In this document: piece by piece, positions 6,381 through 13,633 of the stretch | How positions within the stretch are numbered: position 1 is the stretch's first letter | How the letters are laid out: every line of letters begins with the position of its first letter | Assembly: GCA_016297645.1 (NCBI GenBank) | Contig: JAEDGF010000043.1 | Coordinates: 1 to 15,103 of the forward strand | Direction of reading: 5' to 3' | Length of the DNA: 15,103 nucleotides | Source of the DNA: Clostridiaceae bacterium | GTDB taxonomy: Bacteria > Bacillota > Clostridia > Oscillospirales > Acutalibacteraceae | The notes under the pieces: model-generated | What the model was told of the DNA's origin: nothing | What the model saw: the letters and a program-made list of their open reading frames with translations, nothing else | The model's database searches: none | Program-made: the position numbers and the translations under genes

Positions 6381-7370
6381 ATGGACGACGACAAAAACAA
6401 AAACTCTCTGCCCGATATTTCCGGGATATTCGATGTTGACGACAGCCGTATTCCCGAGCACCTTATAAACCGCCCCGACCTCACTTCAAAACGGGAAAGG
6501 GACAGCGGCGAAGGCGTACTGCTCGAAAACAGGCAGCCGACAAAAGCGGAGCAGCTCAAAAAGCAGCAGCGGGTCCGCAGGCGCGGCAACGCGGCTAAAA
6601 AGCGCAGGCTTCACCGCAAACGCATAAACACGGCGCTTATCGTACTGGCTGCGGTCATTGTACTCGCTCTCGGGATAAAAGCCGCCGTTGCAAATTCAAA
6701 GAAACCGACGGTCGAAATATATACGGTCACGGTCGGTGCCGTACAGCAGCTCTACGACTCCCCCGGTTCCGTCGTTACCGCGGCGGCAGCGGGCAGCCCC
6801 ATTTTGACCTACGCCGTGATACCCGAGAATTCGTACGACCTTATGAATATCGCCGTCGGGAACAAGGCGATGATAACGAGCTCCGCAGGAGTGCAATTTG
6901 AAGCGAAGGTCGCTGCGATAGAAAACGAGAGTGCCGACACGGAGCTTACCTCCGAGTTAAAAGAAGTGCTGCCGGAGAAGGAATTTTCCGCATCCGCAAA
7001 CATTCTCATATATGTAAAGCCGGACGCGCCCATGAATGCTGCCGACGGCGAAAAGGTCAGCGTCAGCATAATAACGGATGAATGCACCGACACCCCGTTC
7101 GTCCCGGACGAGTGTATCATAACCGACAAGGACGGAAGCTATGTCTGGGCGGTAAACAGATTTACGAAGGTTCTTTCGAAAAAATACATCACCACGGCGC
7201 TTTCAGCCGGAGGCAACACCGCAGTTTTAGGCGGATTGAAGAAAAACGAACGGGTCGTATCAAAAACAGTGTCAGACCCGGCACAATTCCCGCTCACCGA
7301 GGGTAAAAAAGTAAAAATAACCACGGCAGCGGACAGCGAAAAGCAAACAACAGAGGAGCAGACAGCATGA
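6381..7370 (+). CDS. Membrane-anchored HlyD/RND-adaptor-like protein (reduced)
   Basis: A 329-residue single-pass membrane protein. Residues 1-80 are hydrophilic and end in a strongly basic stretch (KKQQRVRRRGNAAKKRRLHRKR), expected in the cytoplasm. One transmembrane helix spans about 82-103. The outer part starts like a membrane-fusion (adaptor) protein (IYTVTVGAVQQLYDSPGSVV) and ends with an adaptor-like beta-barrel/membrane-proximal part (VPDECIITDKDGSYVWAVN, then KNERVVSK, EGKKVKITT). The lipoyl and alpha-hairpin section of true adaptors appears to be missing between them. No ABC or RND pump gene is adjacent. The ATG at 6381 follows GGTGAG; the frame is open further upstream (to 6189) but without a good start. 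Its stop overlaps the next ATG (ATGA). Family call is from pattern similarity only. Confidence 0.75.
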   Translation: MDDDKNKNSLPDISGIFDVDDSRIPEHLINRPDLTSKRERDSGEGVLLENRQPTKAEQLKKQQRVRRRGNAAKKRRLHRKRINTALIVLAAVIVLALGIKAAVANSKKPTVEIYTVTVGAVQQLYDSPGSVVTAAAAGSPILTYAVIPENSYDLMNIAVGNKAMITSSAGVQFEAKVAAIENESADTELTSELKEVLPEKEFSASANILIYVKPDAPMNAADGEKVSVSIITDECTDTPFVPDECIITDKDGSYVWAVNRFTKVLSKKYITTALSAGGNTAVLGGLKKNERVVSKTVSDPAQFPLTEGKKVKITTAADSEKQTTEEQTA

Positions 7371-8680
7371 AGAAGCAAATCATCGCGGCAGGTGCGGGCC
7401 ACGGGGCGCTCAGCGCAGCCATAACACTTGCTTCCAACGGATACGAGGTAACGATCTACGAGAAATGCAGCGAAAAAGACATAGGTCACGACTGGGTGGA
7501 TTCCATCGACATCACCTCTTTTGATTTCGCCGGCATTGCCCGTCCCCCTAAATATATATGCGAGCGTCCGCTGCAAATGAGCTTCACGAACCCGTCAAAA
7601 ACGGTTCAGGTAGTCATTCCGGAGCGTCCTGCCGACGGTCCCTCGATATACATAGACAGAAAAGGGCTGTTGAAGCACCTTATAAGCGAAGCGAAAAAAG
7701 CGGGCGTTAAATTCGTGTTTCGCGCGTCCGTCTGCGGTGCGGTCACGGCAAGCGATGAGGTCGTCGGCATACGAATCGACGACGGCGGCAAGGAAAAAGT
7801 GGTATTTGCCGACCTCGTTATCGACTCGGCAGGCGTTAATTCACCCGTCCGCCGTTCACTTCCGCAAAAATTCAACATCGTAAACGAGATATCAACCGAT
7901 GATATGATAAGCACCTTCCGCGCTTATTACGACAAAAAGGATGACACAATGCTCGATCCGCCCTATGCCGTCCATTTATACCATATGGGACGCCCGGGCA
8001 TGGACTGGGTAATGACAAAGGACAAATGCGTCGACCTGTTTTTGGGCAAGTTCGCTCCGTTCGAGGAGGGCGAAATAGACGCGGCTCTTGCCGATTTCCG
8101 CGAGGAGTATCCGTTTATCGGGGATGAGCTTCTGCGCGGCGGCTCGGTCGAAATGATACCCATCCGCTCGACTCTCCCGAAAATAGTCTGCAACGGCTAC
8201 GCCGCAATAGGCGACTGCGCCGGAATGACAGTCCCGCTTAAAGGCAGCGGAATAGACCTGTCGCTTAAAGCAGGAAAACTGCTTGCGGGAGCGGTGATGG
8301 CAACCGGGGACAAGCGTTTTTCGACGGAAAATCTGTGGAGCTATCAGTACCGCTACTTCACTATGTTCGGCAGCAAGCTGATGCTCATTGATGCAGTAAG
8401 GGGATTCTTGACGCATCTCAACCCCGCCACGGTCGACTACTTCCTCGAAAGCAAGCTCATCTCGGACAAAGAGATAGAAATGGCTGACGGAGATGTTTCC
8501 GTCACCGTAAAATACATCCTCTCCAAACTGAAAACCGCACTCCCGAAGGCAAACGAATTGCTCCCGTCACTTGTATCCGCGCTCAGAAACGGCGTGCGCA
8601 GAGCACACGCGGCGGAGGAGATTCCCGTCGTTTACACGGAAAAAGCATTTTCGGAATGGGCGGAGAAATACGAAAATTGA
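7367..8680 (+). CDS. FAD-dependent oxidoreductase, geranylgeranyl-reductase/FixC-like
   Basis: A 437-residue flavoprotein. The N-terminal Rossmann fold has the dinucleotide motif GAGHGA (9-14, Ala at the third glycine position) and the acidic Glu32 that binds FAD ribose. DLVIDSAGVNSPVR (149-162) is the second conserved block of this class, and GYAAIGDCAGMTVPLKGSG (277-295) supplies the GD motif contacting the FAD phosphate. The C-terminal third is alpha-helical and unassigned. The layout fits the geranylgeranyl reductase / squalene-epoxidase-like superfamily, which reduces or oxidises lipid-like substrates; the substrate here is unknown. No signal peptide is seen. It overlaps the adaptor-like gene by four bases (translational coupling) and is followed after 17 nt by the dockerin-repeat gene. 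Confidence 0.88.
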   Translation: MKKQIIAAGAGHGALSAAITLASNGYEVTIYEKCSEKDIGHDWVDSIDITSFDFAGIARPPKYICERPLQMSFTNPSKTVQVVIPERPADGPSIYIDRKGLLKHLISEAKKAGVKFVFRASVCGAVTASDEVVGIRIDDGGKEKVVFADLVIDSAGVNSPVRRSLPQKFNIVNEISTDDMISTFRAYYDKKDDTMLDPPYAVHLYHMGRPGMDWVMTKDKCVDLFLGKFAPFEEGEIDAALADFREEYPFIGDELLRGGSVEMIPIRSTLPKIVCNGYAAIGDCAGMTVPLKGSGIDLSLKAGKLLAGAVMATGDKRFSTENLWSYQYRYFTMFGSKLMLIDAVRGFLTHLNPATVDYFLESKLISDKEIEMADGDVSVTVKYILSKLKTALPKANELLPSLVSALRNGVRRAHAAEEIPVVYTEKAFSEWAEKYEN

Positions 8681-8697
8681 TATCATGGAGGTCTGAC

Positions 8698-10212
8698 ATG
8701 AAAAAACTGATATCAGCCGCGATCCTGTCGCTTTTCGTTATAATAGCGGCATCGCTCACTGCCCTTGCGGCAGACAGCGCGGCGGAATATGAATTTGCAG
8801 AAGATCCCGATTATTGCAGCGTCTGCGCCGACATCGACAAAGACGGGAGCGTCACGGTAGACGACGCGAGAGGAATTCTCCGCGCCGCCGTCAAGCTCAA
8901 CGCGATACCCGACGGGGACTTCGGGCGCTACGACGCAAACGCCGACGACGAAGTCACCATTGACGACGCACGCTGTGCGCTGAGAATCGCCGTGGAACTC
9001 GATGATGCCTGCCATCAGCGCAGCCGTACCGTAACACTCAAAGAAGCGACCTGTGCCGAAAGCGGCAGAGCGGCATTTTTGTGCGCGCACTGCGGCAAGC
9101 TGTATTCGTCTGCGGTCGTGCCGAGTCCCGGTCATGTTTCAAACGGCAGAGTTCTCGTGAAGAAATCCACCTGCACCGAACAGGGCTATTACGAATACCG
9201 CTGCAAATTCTGCAACAAGCTCATAAGCACCCAGTACATTGATCTTATCGACCACGAGTGGGAGGGCGTTAAAGTCAGCTGCACAAAAAGAGAAAACACC
9301 CTTCTCACCTGCAAAAATTGCGGAGCGCAGAAAATGACCACCACCGAAACAAATAACGGTCACACCTACACGCTTGTCACGGTCAAAGAAGCCACCTGCA
9401 CCGAGGACGGTCTGCAAAAATGGATATGCTCGGTCTGCGGAAAGGAAGCGGACAAGGAACCGGAAATAATCAAATGCCCCGGCTCACACCGTACGGTGAC
9501 TCGCAGAGTAAGCACCGTTTCGTGCCGTACGGAGGGCAAAACAGTCACCGTATGCACTCGCTGCAACGAGATACTCGACGAGGAGATCATTCCCCGTCTG
9601 CCCCACACCGTAAAGGAAGGCACATACACCGTTATAAAAGAACCGACCTGCACCGAAAAAGGCTCGGCTAAATACACCTGCTCGGTTTGTATGCAGCTCA
9701 TCACCGAGGATGTCGAGCGTATCGAGCACGACACGATAGACGGCACGGCGAAGATAACCCTTCCCGCGACCTGTCTGCATGAAGGAACGATGATAGGCAA
9801 ATGCACCGTCTGCGGCGACTATACGGAAGTGCTGCCGAAGCTCAACCACCGCCCCTCGGGCTGGACTGAAAGCTCGGCTCCCAACTGCACCGAAAAGGGC
9901 GTTGAGGTGCGGCGCTGCATCGAGTGCGGCACGGTTCTCGACACGAGAGAAACCGAAATCGACCCGGCAAATCACGACTACGCCGAAACGGACAGAATCG
10001 AAGCCACCTGCAAAAAGGCAGGCGCTGTCCTTCACACCTGCACGCGCTGCGGCAAAACTTACACAACAACGCTTCCCAAAAAGAACCATATCAAGGATCC
10101 TGCTCCCGTGCTTGTCGAGGAGCACCCCAAGCTTGGCTTCAATGTTTATGCTTATAAATGCGCGCACTGCGGCGAAGAACTCGAAAGATTCACCAAAGAG
10201 CGCATTGACTGA
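8698..10212 (+). CDS. Secreted dockerin-like protein with nine Cys3-His repeats
   Basis: A 504-residue exported protein. The signal peptide (1-24, likely cut after ALA) is followed at once by a dockerin-like module (about 44-101) with two EF-hand-type loops: DIDKDGSVTVDD (45-56) and DANADDEVTIDD (79-90), each followed by an AR..LR.AV helix. The rest is a tandem array with the pattern Cys, 9 residues, Cys-x2-Cys, then a His 12-17 residues later. Repeats start at Cys119, 159, 195, 234, 276, 318, 359, 397 and 438; a tenth keeps only C488-x2-C491. No catalytic domain is visible. The repeats could bind zinc or form disulfides. The ATG at 8698 is chosen because GGAGG lies 6 nt upstream and it gives a clean signal peptide. 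Calcium binding and cohesin docking are family knowledge, not shown here. Confidence 0.9.
   Translation: MKKLISAAILSLFVIIAASLTALAADSAAEYEFAEDPDYCSVCADIDKDGSVTVDDARGILRAAVKLNAIPDGDFGRYDANADDEVTIDDARCALRIAVELDDACHQRSRTVTLKEATCAESGRAAFLCAHCGKLYSSAVVPSPGHVSNGRVLVKKSTCTEQGYYEYRCKFCNKLISTQYIDLIDHEWEGVKVSCTKRENTLLTCKNCGAQKMTTTETNNGHTYTLVTVKEATCTEDGLQKWICSVCGKEADKEPEIIKCPGSHRTVTRRVSTVSCRTEGKTVTVCTRCNEILDEEIIPRLPHTVKEGTYTVIKEPTCTEKGSAKYTCSVCMQLITEDVERIEHDTIDGTAKITLPATCLHEGTMIGKCTVCGDYTEVLPKLNHRPSGWTESSAPNCTEKGVEVRRCIECGTVLDTRETEIDPANHDYAETDRIEATCKKAGAVLHTCTRCGKTYTTTLPKKNHIKDPAPVLVEEHPKLGFNVYAYKCAHCGEELERFTKERID
9052..10170 (+). repeat. Coding tandem array of Cys3-His repeats
   Basis: Ten units of 36-42 codons inside the dockerin-like gene. 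In all nine intact copies the first Cys and the CxxC pair are exactly ten residues apart (for example 119/129/132, 318/328/331, 438/448/451), often with ATC, TEKG and CSVCG wording. Unit 10 has lost the first Cys (Lys478 at the equivalent position). DNA identity between units is low, so this is an old array, not a recent slippage expansion. Confidence 0.85.
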
Positions 10213-10213
10213 A

Positions 10214-10251
10214 ATACTTTTGCCGCAAAAGAGAGGGACGGCAAAAAGTAT
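10214..10251. repeat. Hairpin after the dockerin-repeat gene
   Basis: ATACTTTTGCCG (10214-10225) pairs with CGGCAAAAAGTAT (10239-10251) leaving one bulged A. An overlapping shorter palindrome CTTTTG-CCG-CAAAAG (10217-10231) competes. It begins just after the stop codon. No T run follows on the plus strand, so it may protect the 3' end more than terminate. Confidence 0.5.
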
Positions 10252-10313
10252 CTCTCCGGCAAGTACGGCACGAAAGCCGCAGCCGGGGATAAAACGACAG
10301 AGTTAATTCCGGT

Positions 10314-10350
10314 ATTAAAGGGCATACCGAAAAACCGTATGCCTTTTAAT
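10314..10350 (+). terminator. Terminator hairpin before the M28 peptidase gene
   Basis: ATTAAAGGGCATAC (10314-10327) pairs with GTATGCCTTTTAAT (10337-10350) with one G-T pair and a 9-nt loop. The A-rich 5' flank, GC core and T-rich 3' flank are typical of an intrinsic terminator. It separates the adaptor/oxidoreductase/dockerin set from the peptidase operon; the T run is short (four). Confidence 0.7.
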
Positions 10351-10395
10351 ATTGTATAAAAACTTTTACATAATAATAGAGAGGAAAATACGAAC

Positions 10396-11637
10396 ATGGA
10401 TTTCAGAGAGGTATCGGCAAACGCAAAGGAAAAAATCTCCGCATATGCCGAAAACACGGTAAAAAACATCACTCACATCTGCAATGAATTTGGTCCTCGC
10501 GGCTGCGGCAGCGAAAACGAAAAGAACGCGCAGGAGTACATGGGCGAGCAGCTCAAAGCATACGCCGACTCCGTAACGCGCGAGACCTTCGATGTTCACC
10601 CCAAGGCATTTATGTCCTTCGTTCCAATTGCCGGCGGACTGCTTATGGCGTCCACCGCAGCAAATATCGCAGGCGCATTCAAAAAGAATAAGCTCTCGGC
10701 TGTTTCCGTTCCGCTCCTCGGTGCGGCGCTCGGCAGCGTTGTGGGCGAATTCGGACTTTACAAACAGCCGCTCGATCCGCTTTTCAAAAAAATGCAGTCC
10801 GGCAATGTTATTGCAGTAAGAAAAGCCTCCGGTGAAACAAAGCGCCGTATAATAATCTCCGGTCATACGGACTCCGCTCCCGAGTGGACATACACCTATA
10901 AGCTCGGCTCGAAGGGCGTTGTCACCGTTGCGGGCTACGCCGTCGCGGGACTTGTTTACGATATGGTTTCGACCGCCGTTTTGCTCAAATCGAAAAACGA
11001 CAAGCTCAAAAAAGGACTTGCTCTCGGTCAGCTTGCATTTGCCCCGGCTTTCGGCGCGCTGTTCAAATTCACCGACCAGAAGCACCATGTTCCCGGCGCG
11101 AATGACGACCTCACGGGCTGCTATATCGCAAATTCCGTGCTCAAATTCCTTTCGGACAACGACATCCGCTTCGAAAACACAGAGGTCGTTGCACTGCTTG
11201 CAGGCGGCGAGGAATGCGGACTCAGAGGTTCAAAGGCTTTCTTTGCTGCTCACCCCGAAATGCTCAACGACGGCGTTGAAACGATATTCGTAGGCTTTGA
11301 CACCATCCGCGACGAGGAATACATGGAGATATACACAAAGGATCTCAACGGACTTGTTAAAAATGATATCTCCGTATGCAATCTTCTGAAAAATGCCGCA
11401 GCAAAGTGCGGTAAAGATATCCCGTTCGGCGCAATTCCGCTCGGCTCGACCGACGCTGCCGCCGCTTCACAGGCATGCTGCAAGGCTGCAAGCTTCGTAG
11501 CAATGGATCCGGCACCTGCAAGATATTATCATACCCGTCTTGATTCTCCCGATATCCTTGTTCCCTCAACTATCGAAAAAACCATTGAAATAGCACTTCA
11601 AACCGTGTTTGATTTCGATGAAAAAGGACTTGACTGA
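10396..11637 (+). CDS. M28 family zinc metallopeptidase, membrane-associated
   Basis: A 413-residue M28-type aminopeptidase. The co-catalytic metal ligands can be read in order: His157 and Asp159 in SGHTDSA, Asp237/238 in GANDDLTG, the catalytic Glu272 and ligand Glu273 in GGEECGLRGS, Asp302 in GFDTIRD, and His379 in YYHTRLDSPD. Two hydrophobic segments (about 71-91 and 101-119) precede the catalytic domain, and another pair (about 174-197 and 207-222) is inserted between the first and second ligands, so the enzyme is probably membrane-associated. There is no cleavable signal peptide. AGAGG lies about 11 nt before the ATG. It is followed after 5 nt by pepT, suggesting the two act together in peptide breakdown. 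Confidence 0.92.
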   Translation: MDFREVSANAKEKISAYAENTVKNITHICNEFGPRGCGSENEKNAQEYMGEQLKAYADSVTRETFDVHPKAFMSFVPIAGGLLMASTAANIAGAFKKNKLSAVSVPLLGAALGSVVGEFGLYKQPLDPLFKKMQSGNVIAVRKASGETKRRIIISGHTDSAPEWTYTYKLGSKGVVTVAGYAVAGLVYDMVSTAVLLKSKNDKLKKGLALGQLAFAPAFGALFKFTDQKHHVPGANDDLTGCYIANSVLKFLSDNDIRFENTEVVALLAGGEECGLRGSKAFFAAHPEMLNDGVETIFVGFDTIRDEEYMEIYTKDLNGLVKNDISVCNLLKNAAAKCGKDIPFGAIPLGSTDAAAASQACCKAASFVAMDPAPARYYHTRLDSPDILVPSTIEKTIEIALQTVFDFDEKGLD

Positions 11638-11642
11638 TAATC

Positions 11643-12848
11643 ATGAACACACTTGACAGATTTCTTAAATATGTCGGTTTTTATACCACCTCGGACGAAA
11701 ACTCCGACGCTTCCCCCTCCACCGACCGTCAGAATGTACTCGGGCAGCACCTCTCGGGCGAACTGAAAACGCTCGGCTTGTACGATGTGCATACCGATAA
11801 ATGCGGAAATGTTATCGCCACTCTCCCGGCAAAGGGCTTGACGGACGCACCCGTCCTCGGGCTTATTGCACACATGGACACCGCGCCGGACGCACCGGGC
11901 GAGAATGTCCGTCCCCGTATCGAGGTATATAAGGGCGGCGAAATGAAGCTGAACGACACCGTTTCGCTCACGCCGGAATTATGCCCCGGAATTGAGGAAT
12001 ATATCGGCGAGGAGCTTGTCGTGACCGACGGAACAACGCTTCTCGGCGCGGACGATAAAGCCGGTATTGCCGAAATTATGTCAGCTGTCGAAAAGCTCAT
12101 TGTTTCGGGCGATGACCACACGGAGCTGCGCATTGTTTTTACGACGGACGAGGAGATCGGCAGAGGTGCCGAAGGACTTGATGTCAAAACGCTCGGCTGC
12201 GACTTTGCCTACACCGTAGACGGCGGCAGAGTCGGTGAAATAGAGTACGAGAACTTCAATGCTGCCTCCGCAGTTATCACAATAAAAGGCGTGGGCGTAC
12301 ACCCCGGCTCGGCAAAGGGCGTTATGAAAAATGCCTGCCTTATCGCAAGCGAGCTTGTGATGTCGCTCCCCGAAAACGAGCGCCCCGAGAACACCGAAAA
12401 CCGCGAGGGCTTTTACCATGTGTGCGACATAAACGCGTCCATGACGGAAGCACGCGTCCACATTATAATCCGCGACCACGATATGCAGAAGTTCATCGAG
12501 AAAAAGGCGTTTATGACTTCCCTTGTCGCGAATCTGAACGAAAAATACGGCGAAGGAACGCTTACGCTCGCACTCTCCGACAGCTACTACAACATGGCGG
12601 AAAAGATTGCACCGCATATGCACCTCATAGAACGCGCGGAAAATGCGTTGCGTGAATGCGGAGTCACGCCCGAGTGCGTCCCAATAAGGGGCGGCACGGA
12701 CGGCGCAGTACTCTCGTGGCAAGGACTTCCCTGCCCGAACCTCCCCACCGGCGGAATGAACTTCCACGGTATACGCGAATATATCCCGGTGAAATCACTT
12801 TCAATAATGACGGAAGCACTCGTAAAAATAATAAAGAGCTTCAAATAA
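11643..12848 (+). CDS. pepT: Peptidase T (tripeptide aminopeptidase)
   Basis: PepT is a cytoplasmic M20B di-zinc exopeptidase that removes the N-terminal residue of tripeptides. The 401-residue product matches the usual length and every active-site element: His77 and Asp79 in AHMDTAPD, bridging Asp137 in LLGADDKAG, catalytic Glu170 and ligand Glu171 in TTDEEIGRG, Asp193 in TVDGG, and His375 in GGMNFHGIREY. The lid/dimerisation domain spans about 205-310. It starts 5 nt after the M28 stop with only a weak upstream GGA, so translation probably depends on coupling to the preceding gene. A terminator follows. Confidence 0.97.
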   Translation: MNTLDRFLKYVGFYTTSDENSDASPSTDRQNVLGQHLSGELKTLGLYDVHTDKCGNVIATLPAKGLTDAPVLGLIAHMDTAPDAPGENVRPRIEVYKGGEMKLNDTVSLTPELCPGIEEYIGEELVVTDGTTLLGADDKAGIAEIMSAVEKLIVSGDDHTELRIVFTTDEEIGRGAEGLDVKTLGCDFAYTVDGGRVGEIEYENFNAASAVITIKGVGVHPGSAKGVMKNACLIASELVMSLPENERPENTENREGFYHVCDINASMTEARVHIIIRDHDMQKFIEKKAFMTSLVANLNEKYGEGTLTLALSDSYYNMAEKIAPHMHLIERAENALRECGVTPECVPIRGGTDGAVLSWQGLPCPNLPTGGMNFHGIREYIPVKSLSIMTEALVKIIKSFK

Positions 12849-12864
12849 ACCAAATCTGCAAACA

Positions 12865-12892
12865 GCTTGACGAGAGCGAAACCCAGTCAAGC
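12865..12892. repeat. Short inverted repeat downstream of pepT
   Basis: GCTTGAC (12865-12871) and GTCAAGC (12886-12892) are exact complements with a 14-nt loop, just before the terminator at 12896. It has no T run of its own. Confidence 0.4.
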
Positions 12893-12895
12893 CGA

Positions 12896-12929
12896 AAAAC
12901 GCTGTCAGGCAAATGCCCGGCAGCGTTTT
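12896..12929. terminator. Bidirectional terminator between pepT and the ECF gene
   Basis: AAAACGCTG (12896-12904) pairs with CAGCGTTTT (12921-12929); the inner part extends through a T-G and C-G pair, one mismatch and GGC/GCC around an AAAT loop. T runs occur on both sides (four on plus, five on minus), so it can end both the peptidase operon and the convergent ECF transcript. Confidence 0.9.
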
Positions 12930-13004
12930 CGTATTTGTATATTATTACTTTCGATTTTTTATGAGATTCGCAAACAGTATAAGCTTCCGTCCGAAAGCCT
13001 GTTT

Positions 13005-13541
13005 TTATTTCAGCTTTGCGGCAATTCTTTCTTTATAGAGCTTGTACAGACCGAGCTTGTGGCAGATAAGCATTGCGACTATCGCACCGACTGCCGCCTG
13101 TAATATCTGATACGGGAGCTTTAAGAGAGCCGTTTCGGGTTTTGCATAGACGAACGCGCGTCCGAGAGAATAGCCGACTACCATTATTATGGCGCCTACG
13201 GTCACACCGAGTCCGGATGCTGCCGCCGGGTGCTTTTTCAGCGTATAGTGCGATATTATCGAAATCACAACTGCCTGTAAGCCGTGAGTTGCAAGCGAAA
13301 CAAACATTGCAACCGGGTAAAACAGCATATCGCCCAAGAACGCGCCGACGCCGCCGACAAGGAATGCCGCGAGAGGGTCGAACAAAATAGCAGCGGTGCA
13401 TATCACTATATCATTCATATAAAGGTGTCCGCCCGGGACGGGAACTCCGAACGAGCTGAGCGCTATGTTCATTCCCATAAATACCGCCGTTGTGCAGAGC
13501 CACACGGTGGTGCGCTTTACATTTTTGCTTGTGTCTTTCAT
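13005..13541 (-). CDS. ECF transporter substrate-binding (S) component
   Basis: A 178-residue integral membrane protein with about six hydrophobic helices (roughly 12-31, 43-62, 62-78, 78-97, 110-129, 140-160). Segments such as NIALSSFGVPVPGGHLYMND and GVGAFLGDMLFYP place it in the vitamin-type ECF S-component superfamily. S components capture a micronutrient and work with a shared EcfA/A'/T energising module encoded elsewhere; none is in this window. AAGGGGA lies about 9 nt before the ATG. The divergent MocR-type regulator, a family often tied to vitamin B6, makes a pyridoxine-like or related substrate a reasonable but unproven guess. Confidence 0.85.
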   Translation of the reverse strand: MKDTSKNVKRTTVWLCTTAVFMGMNIALSSFGVPVPGGHLYMNDIVICTAAILFDPLAAFLVGGVGAFLGDMLFYPVAMFVSLATHGLQAVVISIISHYTLKKHPAAASGLGVTVGAIIMVVGYSLGRAFVYAKPETALLKLPYQILQAAVGAIVAMLICHKLGLYKLYKERIAAKLK

Positions 13542-13554
13542 TTCTTATTTCCCC

Positions 13555-13583
13555 TTGCTTGTTGTTTTGATACAGTGTATAAT
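13555..13583 (+). promoter_or_regulatory. Promoter of the MocR-type regulator gene
   Basis: TTGCTT (13555-13560), a 17-nt spacer and a perfect -10 TATAAT (13578-13583) lie about 50 nt before the ATG at 13634. The -35 box overlaps the ribosome site of the divergent ECF gene, so the two genes share this control region. Confidence 0.7.
13570..13580. promoter_or_regulatory. Candidate regulator operator (ATAC-AGT-GTAT)
   Basis: An 11-bp interrupted palindrome overlaps the end of the promoter spacer and the first bases of the -10 box, between the divergent ECF and MocR genes. A further ATAC half-site occurs near 13612. Position and symmetry suit an autoregulatory site; binding is inferred. Confidence 0.4.
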
Positions 13584-13633
13584 ACTTTTTGGTAATATAA
13601 AATAGTCAGATACAAGAAAAGAGTTATAACCAG

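Noticed and set aside
9052..10170. CRISPR-like array or recent DNA tandem repeat
   Set aside because: The periodicity is at protein level (36-42 codons) with variable DNA; there are no identical repeats with unique spacers.
10366..11088. Minus-strand open frame of 240 codons opposite the M28 peptidase
   Set aside because: Antisense to a gene with all metal ligands identifiable; no ribosome site or recognisable domain.
12081..12767. Minus-strand open frame of 228 codons opposite pepT
   Set aside because: Antisense to a full-length, highly conserved pepT; no independent support.
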